NCBI RefSeq assembly: GCF_021922925.1
Contig: NZ_CP040786.1
Span: forward strand, 2,852,001-2,916,000
Length of the DNA stretch: 64,000 bases
Reading direction: 5' to 3'
DNA from: Clavibacter phaseoli
Lineage (GTDB): Bacteria; Actinomycetota; Actinomycetes; Actinomycetales; Microbacteriaceae
The position numbers and the translations under genes are program-made. Each line of letters starts with the position of its first letter. The stretch's first letter is position 1. Shown here piece after piece: positions 40,503 through 48,918 of this stretch. The notes beneath the pieces were generated by a model that saw only the letters and a program-made list of their open reading frames with translations, did no database searches and was not told where the DNA came from.

Positions 40503-41603
40503 ATGTCAATCGAGCGTCGCGTTACACTCCGTTGCTTGACCGAAGACCTTGTCGCGGACTGGGCTTCCATCGAGCATCATCGGGCCGCACTGGATCTGCG
40601 TGCAATCGTAAAGGCGGCACAGCAAGGCGGCGCCAGGCGTTCGGATGTGGCACGTCAAATCAGGTCTTTACCGCGATTGCATTTGTTTGCCCATCCAATC
40701 ATCTCGTCCTTTAGTTCTGCCTTTGCAGCTGAAGGTAGCGAAGTGGCTCGCGAAAGCGTTTCCGGGCTAAAGAACCCGCACTGGTGGAAGCAAAAAAGTA
40801 CGCGCTGGCGCGGGGCAGCTACAGATCACAGTTTGGTCGGAACGGATCAAGTGTGGCTTTGCGGCGCGGGCATTCGCGCAGCCGGTGAAGACCGTGATTT
40901 CTACTCAAGTTTTATGCAGACAATCACCCGTTCTGGACCGGAGGCTTTCCTCCCAAACGCTGAAGATAAGCTATTACAGAAGATCGATAAGCAAGTATCA
41001 TCGCTCGACGGGTGGAAAGTCTCTTTGCATGGTGCCATTTTGGTACTTCTCAGTACCTGCGTGGACGCTTTAGCGCATGGGTACGATGCGTGCGCGGGTC
41101 CCGTTGATATTCCTAGTAGTGATCCTGAGCGGCCTGATGATGTAGTCGCTCGCGTGGAACTCAGCATCTCCCGCGAAACGGTGGGAGATGAGGACCTTAT
41201 TGAGGCCTTCCTTACAGTTGCCGTGGTCGATCGTGCCGATGTTTTGGAGGCCGACCTCGCGTCACAGCTGGCGAGGGCGGCCCTCCAGCCCCACGCCGAG
41301 GAATGGCGCCAGACTCCCTATGTGGGCGATTCCTTCGCATACTCGGCTCTAATAGATCAGAGTACTCTTAGTAAGGCGAATACACTACGTTCGACGGGAG
41401 TACTAAGTCCAGACGAGTCACCCGACGGGCTTTTATTGGGTGTTCACGCTCACTACGCGACGGAGTCGCGCCTCGTGGATGCGCAAGTTGAAGGAGCGGC
41501 CGTTAGGGCGCTTTGTGGGTATTGGTTTGTCCCTACGGCCGATCACACGGGATTGGAGACATGCGCAAAGTGCGTAGACCGTCACGCCGCACTTCCAATT
41601 TGA
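40503..41603 (+). CDS. Protein of unknown function with DUF3039-like C-terminal zinc ribbon
   Basis: 366 residues, not recognised as a whole. The last 55 residues (VHAHYATESRLVDAQVEGAA, ALCGYWFVP, ETCAKCVDRH) resemble the DUF3039 zinc ribbon, with Cys in ALCG and CAKC. Residues 1-300 are mostly helical with a polar core and a Trp-rich motif NPHWWKQKSTRW near residue 89; HGAILVLLSTCVDALAHGYDAC is near residue 185. No catalytic motif of known toxins or nucleases was seen. It follows the HTH gene by 36 bp, so the two form a pair, perhaps toxin and antitoxin-like regulator, but this is only inferred. Confidence 0.65.
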   Translation: MSIERRVTLRCLTEDLVADWASIEHHRAALDLRAIVKAAQQGGARRSDVARQIRSLPRLHLFAHPIISSFSSAFAAEGSEVARESVSGLKNPHWWKQKSTRWRGAATDHSLVGTDQVWLCGAGIRAAGEDRDFYSSFMQTITRSGPEAFLPNAEDKLLQKIDKQVSSLDGWKVSLHGAILVLLSTCVDALAHGYDACAGPVDIPSSDPERPDDVVARVELSISRETVGDEDLIEAFLTVAVVDRADVLEADLASQLARAALQPHAEEWRQTPYVGDSFAYSALIDQSTLSKANTLRSTGVLSPDESPDGLLLGVHAHYATESRLVDAQVEGAAVRALCGYWFVPTADHTGLETCAKCVDRHAALPI

Positions 41604-41722
41604 GCTTAATCGCCATTCCTAAGGCTATCTTCAGGCGGTTCGGTAGAGGAGGCGCGTTTTCGCTCCCTCCTATAAGGGCTATCTAGGTCACAACCCGACT
41701 CAAACGTGAGACCCTGTCCTCC

Positions 41723-43186
41723 GTGACCCGCACGAACGACACGGCCCGCCGCCGCCACGCCGCCGACGAGGCCGAGCCGGATCCCGCGGGCGTCCTGCCC
41801 GCGCCGATCACCGGATCCCGCGTGCCCGGCACGGTCGGCTCCGTGATCGTCGCCGCTCTCGTCACGGCCGTCTACGTGCTCTACTCGGCGCTCGAGTGGC
41901 GCCGCTTCACCGTGAAGTCCTGGGACACGGGCATCTTCACGCAGCTCGCGCAGGACTACGCGCGCCTGCAGGCGCCCATCGTCTCCATCAAGGGCGACGG
42001 CTTCAACCTCATGGGCGACCACTTCCACCCGATCCTCGTGCTGCTCGGCCCGGTCTACGCCGTCTGGCCGCATGCGTTCGCGCTGCTCGTGGTGCAGTCC
42101 GTCCTCATCGGGATCTCGGTGGTCGGCGTCGGCCGCCTGGCCGGTCGCGTCGTCGGCCGGTGGGGCGCGATCGTCGTCGCCGCCGCGTACGGGCTGAGCT
42201 GGGGGATCCAGGGCGCGGTCGCGTTCCAGTTCCACGAGATCGCGTTCGCCCTGCCGCTGCTCGCCTTCGCGCTCGACGCCGTGATCGCCCGCCGCGCGCT
42301 CGCCGCCGCCGCGTGGGCCGTGCCGCTCGTGTTCGTCAAGGAGGACCTCGGCCTCACGGTCGCGGTGCTCGGCGCGATCATCGCCCTCGCGCTCGACCGC
42401 CGCGTCGGCATCGCGCTCGCCGGCTGGGGCGTCGCGTGGTTCGTGCTCGCGACCACGGTGATCCTGCCGGCCTTCAACCGCGAGGCCCGCTGGGACTACG
42501 CGTCCAAGCTCGACGCGGGCGGGGCGCTCGCGGATCCGCTCGGCACCGTCGCGGGGCTCTTCGCCGCGCCGAAGCTCGAGACGGTCGCCTTCCTGATCCT
42601 CGCGGGCGCGCTCATCGCGCTGCGGTCGCCGCTCATGCTGCTCATCGTGCCGACGCTCGCCTGGCGCTTCCTCTCGCCCACCGAGGCGTACTGGGCGCCC
42701 GGCTACCACTACGACGCCGTGCTCATGCCGATCGTTTTCGCCGCCGCAATGGACGGCGTCCTCCGCGCGCGGGCGGGCCGGCAGCGGTGGTTCGCGGCCG
42801 CGTCCCGCGCGACCGTGCCCGTGATGGCGGCCGCCGCCGTCGTGCTCGCGCTGTCGTCGCCCATGGCCGAGCTCGCGAAGCCCGCCATGTGGCAGCCGTC
42901 GCCGCGGGCCGCGCAGGCGCAGGCCGCGCTCGACCAGGTGCCGGCGGGCGCGAGCGTCCTCAGCGACATCGGCCTCATGTCGTACCTCGTCGACGACCAC
43001 GAGGTCTTCTGGCTCGGCAACCCGGGCAACCCGGCGCCGCAGTACGTGGTGATCGACACCCTCGGCGGCGGACTCGGCCAGGGCGCCCTCAACGCCGACC
43101 AGTACGGCGAGGCGACGCAGGCGGGCACGGTCTACGAGATCGTCTACGCCGACGCCGGGTACCAGGTGGCGCGCCGGGTCTCGTAG
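41723..43186 (+). CDS. DUF2079 family membrane protein
   Basis: 487 residues, about a dozen hydrophobic segments. The family signature near the start is clear: SWDTGIFTQLAQDYARLQAP, GDHFHPILVLLGPVYAVWPH. DUF2079 proteins resemble GT-C glycosyltransferases in layout, with a large extracellular loop holding Asp/His and a C-terminal soluble tail (PAGASVLSDIGLMSYLVDDH). The substrate is unknown. Starts with GTG 41723. It lies between the low-GC module and a terminator. Confidence 0.88.
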   Translation: MTRTNDTARRRHAADEAEPDPAGVLPAPITGSRVPGTVGSVIVAALVTAVYVLYSALEWRRFTVKSWDTGIFTQLAQDYARLQAPIVSIKGDGFNLMGDHFHPILVLLGPVYAVWPHAFALLVVQSVLIGISVVGVGRLAGRVVGRWGAIVVAAAYGLSWGIQGAVAFQFHEIAFALPLLAFALDAVIARRALAAAAWAVPLVFVKEDLGLTVAVLGAIIALALDRRVGIALAGWGVAWFVLATTVILPAFNREARWDYASKLDAGGALADPLGTVAGLFAAPKLETVAFLILAGALIALRSPLMLLIVPTLAWRFLSPTEAYWAPGYHYDAVLMPIVFAAAMDGVLRARAGRQRWFAAASRATVPVMAAAAVVLALSSPMAELAKPAMWQPSPRAAQAQAALDQVPAGASVLSDIGLMSYLVDDHEVFWLGNPGNPAPQYVVIDTLGGGLGQGALNADQYGEATQAGTVYEIVYADAGYQVARRVS

Positions 43187-43218
43187 CCCGACCACCGGAT
43201 CCCGCCGACCCCGTACGC

Positions 43219-43257
43219 GCGGAGGCCGGGCGCTCCCCCGAGCCGCCCGGCCTCCGC
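43219..43257. terminator. Hairpin terminator
   Basis: Perfect 14-bp stem (43219-43232 with 43244-43257) around an 11-base loop, between the convergent DUF2079 and citrate transporter genes. Confidence 0.8.
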
Positions 43258-43287
43258 GTCCGTGCGCTCGCGGGGGAGCGCTCCCTA

Positions 43288-44733
43288 TCAGATCGGGATC
43301 ACCGCCGTGAGCACGCCCACGGCGAGCATCGTGAGCGACACGAGCACCGCGCGCCACAGGACCTTGCGGTGGTGGTCGCCGAGGTTCACGTCCGCGAGCG
43401 ACACGAGCAGCAGGATCGCCGGCACGAGCGGGCTCTGCAGGTGCACGGGCTGCCCGGTGATCGACGCGCGCGCCATCTCGACGGGGTCGATGCCGTAGTT
43501 CGCGGCGCTCTCCGCGAGCACCGGGAGCATGCCGTAGTAGAAGGCGTCGTTGCTCATGAAGAAGGTCATCGGGATGCTGAGCACGCCCGTGATGACCGCG
43601 AGGCCGGGGCCGAGGGCGTCCGGGATGATCGTGACGAGCCACGCGGACATCGCCGAGACCATGCCGGTCCCGTTGAGCACGCCGATGAGGACGCCGGCCG
43701 CGAGCACCATCGACACGACGCCGACCACGCTGGGCGCGTGCGCCGCGATGCGCTCGCCCTGGTGCTTCAGGTCGCGGAAGTTGGCGATGAGCGCGATGGC
43801 GGCGCCGACCATGAAGACGTAGGCGAGGGGCAGCTGGTCCATGATCAGCAGCGCGAGCACCACGATCGTGAGGCCCAGGTTGAACCAGATCATGCGGGGG
43901 CGCAGGGTCTCGCGGTCGGGGTCGAGCATGGTCGTGCCGAGCGTGGAGACGGCGGCCGTCTCGGCGCGGACGAGGGCCGGGGCCATCGTGATGAGGCCGC
44001 CGCGCGGGGTCGCGGGCGCGCCGCGACCGGCGCGCCACCAGCCGGAGCCGCCCGTGGATCCGCCGGAGCCGGTGCCGCCCGCGGCGTCGAGGCCGCCCTC
44101 GGCGCGCGCCTCGCCGAGCGCGGCCAGGCGGCTGCGCTCGCGGAGGCCCATCGTCCAGGCGAAGATCATGACGAGCGCGATGCCCACGAGGAGCGACGGG
44201 ATCATCGGCACGAAGATGTCGGTCGGCGAGACCTTGAGGGCCGCCGCCGCGCGGACGGTCGGGCCGCCCCACGGGACGATGTTGAGCGTGCCGTTCGCGA
44301 GGCCCGCAGTGCAGGTGAGGACCACCGGGCTCATCCCGAGCTTGCGGTAGATGGGCAGCATGGCCGCCGTGGTGACGATGAAGGTCGTGGACCCGTCGCC
44401 GTCGAGGGAGACCGCGGCCGCGAGGATCGCCGTGCCGAGCACGATCTTCGCCGGGTCGCCGCCCGCGACGCGGAGGATGAGGCGCACCAGCGGGTCGAAC
44501 AGGCCGACGTCGATCATGATGCCGAAGTAGATGATGGCGAACATCAGCAGCGCGGCCGTGGGGGCCAGGTCGCCGAGCGCCTCGATGACCATGTCGCCGA
44601 TGCCGAGCCCGGCGCCCGCGAAGAGGCCGAAGATCGTCGGGACGAGGATGAGGGCGACCATGGGCGTCAGCCGCTTGGTCATGATCAGGGCCATGAAGGT
44701 GAGGACCATGGCGAAGCCCAGGAATACCAGCAC
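43288..44733 (-). CDS. CitMHS family citrate transporter
   Basis: 481 residues, secondary transporter for metal-citrate complexes (CitM/CitH type). About 12 hydrophobic segments; the motif VSLDGDGSTTFIVTTAAMLP near residue 110 and TLNIVPWGGPTVRAAAAL near 150 match the family, as do FMSNDAFYYGMLPVL. A Gly/Ser/Ala loop (about residues 220-255) joins the halves. GTG 44733 is chosen. It is divergent from the CitA-like kinase, so it is under that two-component system. The metal preference is not visible. Confidence 0.9.
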   Translation of the reverse strand: MLVFLGFAMVLTFMALIMTKRLTPMVALILVPTIFGLFAGAGLGIGDMVIEALGDLAPTAALLMFAIIYFGIMIDVGLFDPLVRLILRVAGGDPAKIVLGTAILAAAVSLDGDGSTTFIVTTAAMLPIYRKLGMSPVVLTCTAGLANGTLNIVPWGGPTVRAAAALKVSPTDIFVPMIPSLLVGIALVMIFAWTMGLRERSRLAALGEARAEGGLDAAGGTGSGGSTGGSGWWRAGRGAPATPRGGLITMAPALVRAETAAVSTLGTTMLDPDRETLRPRMIWFNLGLTIVVLALLIMDQLPLAYVFMVGAAIALIANFRDLKHQGERIAAHAPSVVGVVSMVLAAGVLIGVLNGTGMVSAMSAWLVTIIPDALGPGLAVITGVLSIPMTFFMSNDAFYYGMLPVLAESAANYGIDPVEMARASITGQPVHLQSPLVPAILLLVSLADVNLGDHHRKVLWRAVLVSLTMLAVGVLTAVIPI

Positions 44734-44856
44734 GTGTGACTCCTTCGTCGGTGGGCGGGACGCCCGGCTGAACACCACACGCTAGGTGGGCGTCCGCGGT
44801 CCGTCGCGCTTGTGCCGCTTCGCCGCGATAGTGCACGTAGACGACGTTCTGCGCAT

Positions 44857-44862
44857 TATGCT
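44857..44862 (+). promoter_or_regulatory. -10 hexamer of leaderless sensor kinase gene
   Basis: TATGCT ends six bases before GTG 44869, fixing that start over the ATG at 44858 (a different frame) and the earlier in-frame codons. Confidence 0.5.
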
Positions 44863-44868
44863 CACCAA

Positions 44869-46719
44869 GTGGATCGGGCGACGGGGCGACGACGGGCGGG
44901 GCTCGACTTCGCGCGCCGCACCCTCGTCCTCCAGCTGCTCGTCGTGCTCGTGGTGGTGGGGATCGCGACGGTCGCCTACGGCCTGCTGAGCTCCTCCGAG
45001 AACCGCGAGGAGGCGCAGGCGACGGCGCTCGCGATCGCGCGCACGGCCGCCGAGGACCCCGCGCTCCGGAGCGCCGTGACGGCCGAGACCGCGGATCCCG
45101 CGACCGCCTCCGCCGCCGACCTCGCCGACGGCCCGGTGCAGCGCACGGCCGAGGCGGTGCGCGGGCGGACCGGCGCGCTCTTCGTCGTGGTCACCGACGA
45201 CCGGGGGCTGCGGCTCGCGCACCCCGACGTGTCCGAGCTGGGGCAGCGCGTGAGCACGGATCCGACGGTCGCGCTCGCGGGGCGCGAGGAGGTGACGTGG
45301 GCGACCGGCACGCTCGGGGAGTCGGCGCGGGCGAAGGTGCCCGTGCGGGCGCTGACGGACGCGAGCGCCGACGGCGGCGGTGCGTCCGGGGACGACCGCG
45401 TCGTCGGCGAGGTCAGCGTCGGCTTCGCGGCGGCGACCGTGCGCGACTCCATCGGCGTCGACGTCGCGGCCATCGCGGTCGTGGCGCTGCTGGCGCTCGG
45501 CGTCGGGGCGGTGGCCAGCGGGATCCTCTCGCGGCGGCTCGCGCGCCTCACCCTGGGCCTCCAGCCGTCCGAGCTCGCGGGCCTCGTGCAGGACCAGGCG
45601 GCCGTGCTCTCCGGCGTCGGCGAGGGCGTCCTCGGCATCGGCCCCGACGGCCGGGTGACCGTCTGCAACCCGCGCGCTGCCGAGCTGCTCGGCCTCGTGG
45701 ATCCGGTCGGCCGCACGCTCGCGGACCTCGGCGTCGCGCCCGTGCTGCGGGATGCGGTCTCGGCGGCGCGCGCGGGCGCGGGCGCGGGATCCGCGTCCGG
45801 GGTGGCCGGGGCGCCCGCCGCCGGATCCGCGTCGCTCCGCGCGGTGGTCGACGACCGGCTCCTGTTCGTCGACGTGGCCCGGGTCGACCGCGACGGGCGC
45901 GACCTCGGCACGGTGATGGTGCTGCGCGACGAGACCGACATCGAGGCGATGAGCCGCCGCCTCACGGCCGTCACCGCGATGTCCACGGCGCTGCGCGTGC
46001 AGCGGCACGAGTTCGCGAACCGCCTCCACGTCGTCCGCGGCCTCGTCGCGACCGGCCGGGTGGACGAGGCCGACGGCTACCTCGCGGGCGTGCTCGAGCA
46101 GGGTCCCGTCGCGTTCCCCACGGTGGACGCGGGGCTCGTCGACGAGCCCTACCTGCAGGCGTTCCTCGGCGCGAAGGCGATGGAGGCGGAGGAGCGGGGC
46201 GTGGCGCTGCGGGTCGGGCCCGGCACGCTCGTCCGCGGGATCCTCGTGCGGCCCGAGGAGGTCACGACCGTCCTCGGGAACCTCGTGGACAACGCGGTGC
46301 ACGCGGCCGTCCGCGGATCCCGCGCCGACCGGTGGGTGGAGGTGGAGGCCCTCGACGACGGCGCCGACCTGCACCTGGCGGTGTCCGACTCGGGCGACGG
46401 GCTGGCCGCGTCCGACGCCGGCCGCGTGTTCCAGCGCCGACCCGACGACGTGGACGGGGCCGCGGAGGCGCTCGCGGCGGGCGGCGGAGCGGATCCCGCC
46501 CACGGCCTCGGCTTCGGCCTGCCGCTCGTGCGCGACATCGCCCGGCGCGACGGCGGCGACGTGTGGGTCGCGGATCCCGGCGGCCCGCCGGCCGACGCCG
46601 AATCCGGTGCGGTGCTCTGCGCGCGCCTCGCGGGCGTGGTCGAGCCGCCCGACGACGGACCCCACGACCCCGACCCCGACGACGACCCCGACCCCGACCA
46701 CGACGGAGCCCGCGCATGA
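44869..46719 (+). CDS. Sensor histidine kinase, CitA/DcuS family
   Basis: 616 residues. TM1 at residues 20-41, an extracellular PAS-like sensing domain (GALFVVVTDDRGLRLAHPDVSELGQRV), TM2 near residue 200 (VAAIAVVALLALGVGAVASGIL), a cytoplasmic PAS region, then the H-box QRHEFANRLHVVRGL, N-box LGNLVDNAVHAA, and G-boxes SDSGDGL and GLGFGLPLV. The tail is an Asp-Pro repeat. CitA-type kinases sense citrate or C4-dicarboxylates outside the cell. It is divergent from the citrate transporter and overlaps the regulator gene (ATGA). Confidence 0.9.
   Translation: MDRATGRRRAGLDFARRTLVLQLLVVLVVVGIATVAYGLLSSSENREEAQATALAIARTAAEDPALRSAVTAETADPATASAADLADGPVQRTAEAVRGRTGALFVVVTDDRGLRLAHPDVSELGQRVSTDPTVALAGREEVTWATGTLGESARAKVPVRALTDASADGGGASGDDRVVGEVSVGFAAATVRDSIGVDVAAIAVVALLALGVGAVASGILSRRLARLTLGLQPSELAGLVQDQAAVLSGVGEGVLGIGPDGRVTVCNPRAAELLGLVDPVGRTLADLGVAPVLRDAVSAARAGAGAGSASGVAGAPAAGSASLRAVVDDRLLFVDVARVDRDGRDLGTVMVLRDETDIEAMSRRLTAVTAMSTALRVQRHEFANRLHVVRGLVATGRVDEADGYLAGVLEQGPVAFPTVDAGLVDEPYLQAFLGAKAMEAEERGVALRVGPGTLVRGILVRPEEVTTVLGNLVDNAVHAAVRGSRADRWVEVEALDDGADLHLAVSDSGDGLAASDAGRVFQRRPDDVDGAAEALAAGGGADPAHGLGFGLPLVRDIARRDGGDVWVADPGGPPADAESGAVLCARLAGVVEPPDDGPHDPDPDDDPDPDHDGARA
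46660..46705 (+). repeat. Asp-Pro codon repeat at the kinase C-terminus
   Basis: CCCGAC/GACCCC units are repeated and encode an Asp-Pro-Asp-rich tail (HDPDPDDDPDPDHDG). The tandem units are prone to slippage and may vary in length between strains. Confidence 0.6.
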
Positions 46720-47378
46720 CCGACGACCTCACCGTCCTCGTCGTCGACGACGACTTCCGCATCGCCCGCCTGCACGAGGGCATCGTGGAGCAGGCGCCCG
46801 GGTTCCGCGCCGTCGGCACCGCGGGCAGCGTGCGGGCGGCGCTCGCCGTGCTCGACACGTCGCGCCCCGACCTCGTGCTCCTCGACGCGTACCTGCCCGA
46901 CGGCAGCGGCGTAGATCTCGTGCGGCGCATCGAGCCCGACGTGATCCTCGTCACGGCCGCCGACGACCCCGCCACCGTCCGTCGCGCCCTCCGCGGCGGC
47001 GCCGTCTCCTACCTCGTGAAGCCGTTCGCGCCCGAGCTGCTCACCGCGCGCCTCGCGGCGTACGCGGCCTTCCGCGCCGGGCTCGCGAGCGACCGCCCGC
47101 TCGACCAGGCCGGCATCGACCGCGCCATCCACGCGCTGCGGCCCGGCAGGGTCTCCGCGCGCGAGCGGCCGGCGACCGAGCAGGCCGTGCTCGATGCCCT
47201 GTCCGCGTCCGACGAGGAGCTCAGCGCGCCCGAGATCGCCGAGCGCGTGGGCGTCTCCCGCGCCACCGCGCAGCGCTACCTCGGCGCGCTCGCCCGCGAC
47301 CGCGTGGTCGACGTGCAGCTCAACTACGGATCCACGGGCCGCCCGGAGCACCGCTACCGGATCCTGCGGCCGCGGTAG
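46716..47378 (+). CDS. Response regulator, CitB/DcuR family
   Basis: 220 residues. Receiver domain with Asp10-Asp11 (VVDDDFRI), phospho-acceptor Asp near residue 53 (VLLDAYLPDGSG) and Lys near 103 (YLVKPF). The C-terminal part is a helix-turn-helix DNA-binding domain (SAPEIAERVGVSRATAQRYLGAL) typical of CitB/DcuR partners. It overlaps the kinase by 4 bp (ATGA). It probably turns on the citrate transporter gene on the other side of the kinase promoter. Confidence 0.92.
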   Translation: MTDDLTVLVVDDDFRIARLHEGIVEQAPGFRAVGTAGSVRAALAVLDTSRPDLVLLDAYLPDGSGVDLVRRIEPDVILVTAADDPATVRRALRGGAVSYLVKPFAPELLTARLAAYAAFRAGLASDRPLDQAGIDRAIHALRPGRVSARERPATEQAVLDALSASDEELSAPEIAERVGVSRATAQRYLGALARDRVVDVQLNYGSTGRPEHRYRILRPR

Positions 47379-47383
47379 GCGCA

Positions 47384-47421
47384 CGACGGCCCGGCGCCGG
47401 GCGTGCGGGGCCGGGCCGTCG
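47384..47421. terminator. Hairpin terminator
   Basis: A 12-bp perfect stem (47384-47395 with 47410-47421) between the convergent regulator and EctB-like genes. Confidence 0.75.
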
Positions 47422-47438
47422 GGGATGAGGAGCGCAGA

Positions 47439-48746
47439 TCAGCTCCCGACGGCCACCGGCAGCGGCACCTCGTCGGCCGCGAGCTCCTCGCTCGTGGATC
47501 CGAGGACCTCGCGGACGGACGCGCGGATGATGGCGAGCCCCTCCTCGACCTGCTCGTCGGTGATGGTGAGCGCGGGCAGCACCTTCATGACCGTGCCGCC
47601 GGCGCCGCTCGTCTCCATGAGCATGCCGCGCTCGAACGCCGCCCGGCAGACCGCGCCGGCCAGGTCGCCCGAGGGGAACTCGATGCCGCGCGCGAGGCCG
47701 CGGCCGCGCACCTTCAGCTGCATCTCGGGGGCGGACGCGGCGATCTCGGTGAAGACCTCGTGGATCCGCTCGCCCTTGCGCAGCGTGGACGCCTCGAGCT
47801 CGCCGTCGGCCCAGTACAGGCGGATGGCCTCGGCGCCCGTGAGGAACGCGGGCGCGATGCCGCGGAAGGTGCCGTTGTGCTCGCCCGGCTTCCACTGGTC
47901 GAGCTCGGGCTTGAGGAGCGTCAGGGCCATGGGCAGGCCGTAGCCGCCGATGGACTTGGAGAGCGTGACGATGTCGGGGACGATGCCGGACTCCTCGAAG
48001 CTGAAGAAGCCGCCCGTGCGGCCGCAGCCCATCTGCACGTCGTCGACGATGAGCACGATGCCGTGGCGCGTGGTCAGGTCGCGCAGCTTCCGGAGCCACT
48101 CGGGCGTGGCGACGTTGATGCCGCCCTCGCCCTGCACGGTCTCGACGATGACGCCGGCGGGCGCGTCGAAGCCCGAGCCCGAGTCGTCGAGCAGCTTCTC
48201 GAAGTACGCGAGGCTGTCGGTCTCGCCGCCGAGGTAGCCGTCGAACGGCACCGCGACCGCGTGGTGCAGCGGGTGGCCCGCGCCGCCGCGCTTGAGCGCG
48301 TTGCCGGTGACCGCGAGCGCGCCCTCGGTCATGCCGTGGAACGAGTTCGTGAAGTGCACGATCGTGGTGCGGCCGGTGACCTTGCGCGCGAGCTTCAGCG
48401 CGGCCTCGACCGCGTTGGCGCCGCCCGGGCCGGGGAACATGATGCGGTAGTCGAGCCCGCGCGGCTGGAGGATGACGTCCTGGAAGGTCTGCAGGAAGTC
48501 GCGACGGGCCTCCGTGAACATGTCGAGGGAGTGCGTGACCCCGTCGCGGAGGATGTAGTCGACCAGCTTCTGCTTGAGCCCTGCGTTGTTGTGCCCGTAG
48601 TTGAGCGCGCCGGCGCCCGCGAAGAAGTCGAGGTAGCGGTCGCCGTCGGCCGTGAACATCTCGCTGCCCACCGCGCGGTCGAACACGACCGGCCAGCCGC
48701 GGCTGTAGCTCCGGACCTCGGACTCCATCTGCTCGAAGATCGTCAT
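47439..48746 (-). CDS. ectB: Class III aminotransferase, EctB-like (diaminobutyrate-2-oxoglutarate)
   Basis: 435 residues, PLP-dependent. The sequence MTIFEQMESEVRSYSRGWPVVFDRAVGSEM resembles EctB, which makes L-2,4-diaminobutyrate from aspartate semialdehyde; the PLP Lys is in VTLSKSIGGYGLPMAL and Asp in LIVDDVQMGCGRTG. No ectA, ectC or ectD is in the window, so ectoine synthesis here is not supported; the product may be used for another purpose (siderophore, peptide). AAGGAG precedes the ATG. Stands alone. Confidence 0.85.
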   Translation of the reverse strand: MTIFEQMESEVRSYSRGWPVVFDRAVGSEMFTADGDRYLDFFAGAGALNYGHNNAGLKQKLVDYILRDGVTHSLDMFTEARRDFLQTFQDVILQPRGLDYRIMFPGPGGANAVEAALKLARKVTGRTTIVHFTNSFHGMTEGALAVTGNALKRGGAGHPLHHAVAVPFDGYLGGETDSLAYFEKLLDDSGSGFDAPAGVIVETVQGEGGINVATPEWLRKLRDLTTRHGIVLIVDDVQMGCGRTGGFFSFEESGIVPDIVTLSKSIGGYGLPMALTLLKPELDQWKPGEHNGTFRGIAPAFLTGAEAIRLYWADGELEASTLRKGERIHEVFTEIAASAPEMQLKVRGRGLARGIEFPSGDLAGAVCRAAFERGMLMETSGAGGTVMKVLPALTITDEQVEEGLAIIRASVREVLGSTSEELAADEVPLPVAVGS

Positions 48747-48906
48747 GCCGTGTCGCTCCTTGATGCTCATCGGCGACCTCGGTCGATCGCCGCACGTCGG
48801 GCGGGCTCGTGGCTCCGGGCGACGGGGAAGGCGCTGCGATGCGCAGCCCCTCCATCGTCGCACCTCCTCCCGACATCGCAGGAATCCCCCGCCCGGAGGA
48901 TCTCGG

Positions 48907-48912
48907 TAGGGT
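48907..48912 (+). promoter_or_regulatory. -10 hexamer of leaderless start
   Basis: TAGGGT ends six bases before ATG 48919; there is no ribosome site. Confidence 0.45.
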
Positions 48913-48918
48913 CGCGAC

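Larger units (their letters stand above)
39906..41700. mobile_element. Low-GC two-gene module
   Basis: GC content falls from about 70% to about 50-55% over roughly 1.7 kb and recovers at the DUF2079 gene. It holds only an HTH protein and a 366-residue protein of unknown role. No integrase, transposase, tRNA or flanking repeat was found, so how it arrived is unclear. Confidence 0.45.

Noticed and set aside
40068..41603. A classical VapBC/PIN toxin-antitoxin pair
   Set aside because: The second protein lacks the PIN acidic residues and is far longer than PIN toxins.
47439..48746. A full ectoine operon
   Set aside because: No ectA, ectC or ectD in the window on either side.
48746..48918. A leader peptide before the EctB-like gene
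   Set aside because: An ATG with a strong GGAGGAGG is present, but its frame does not stop and runs over the ectB gene in another frame.
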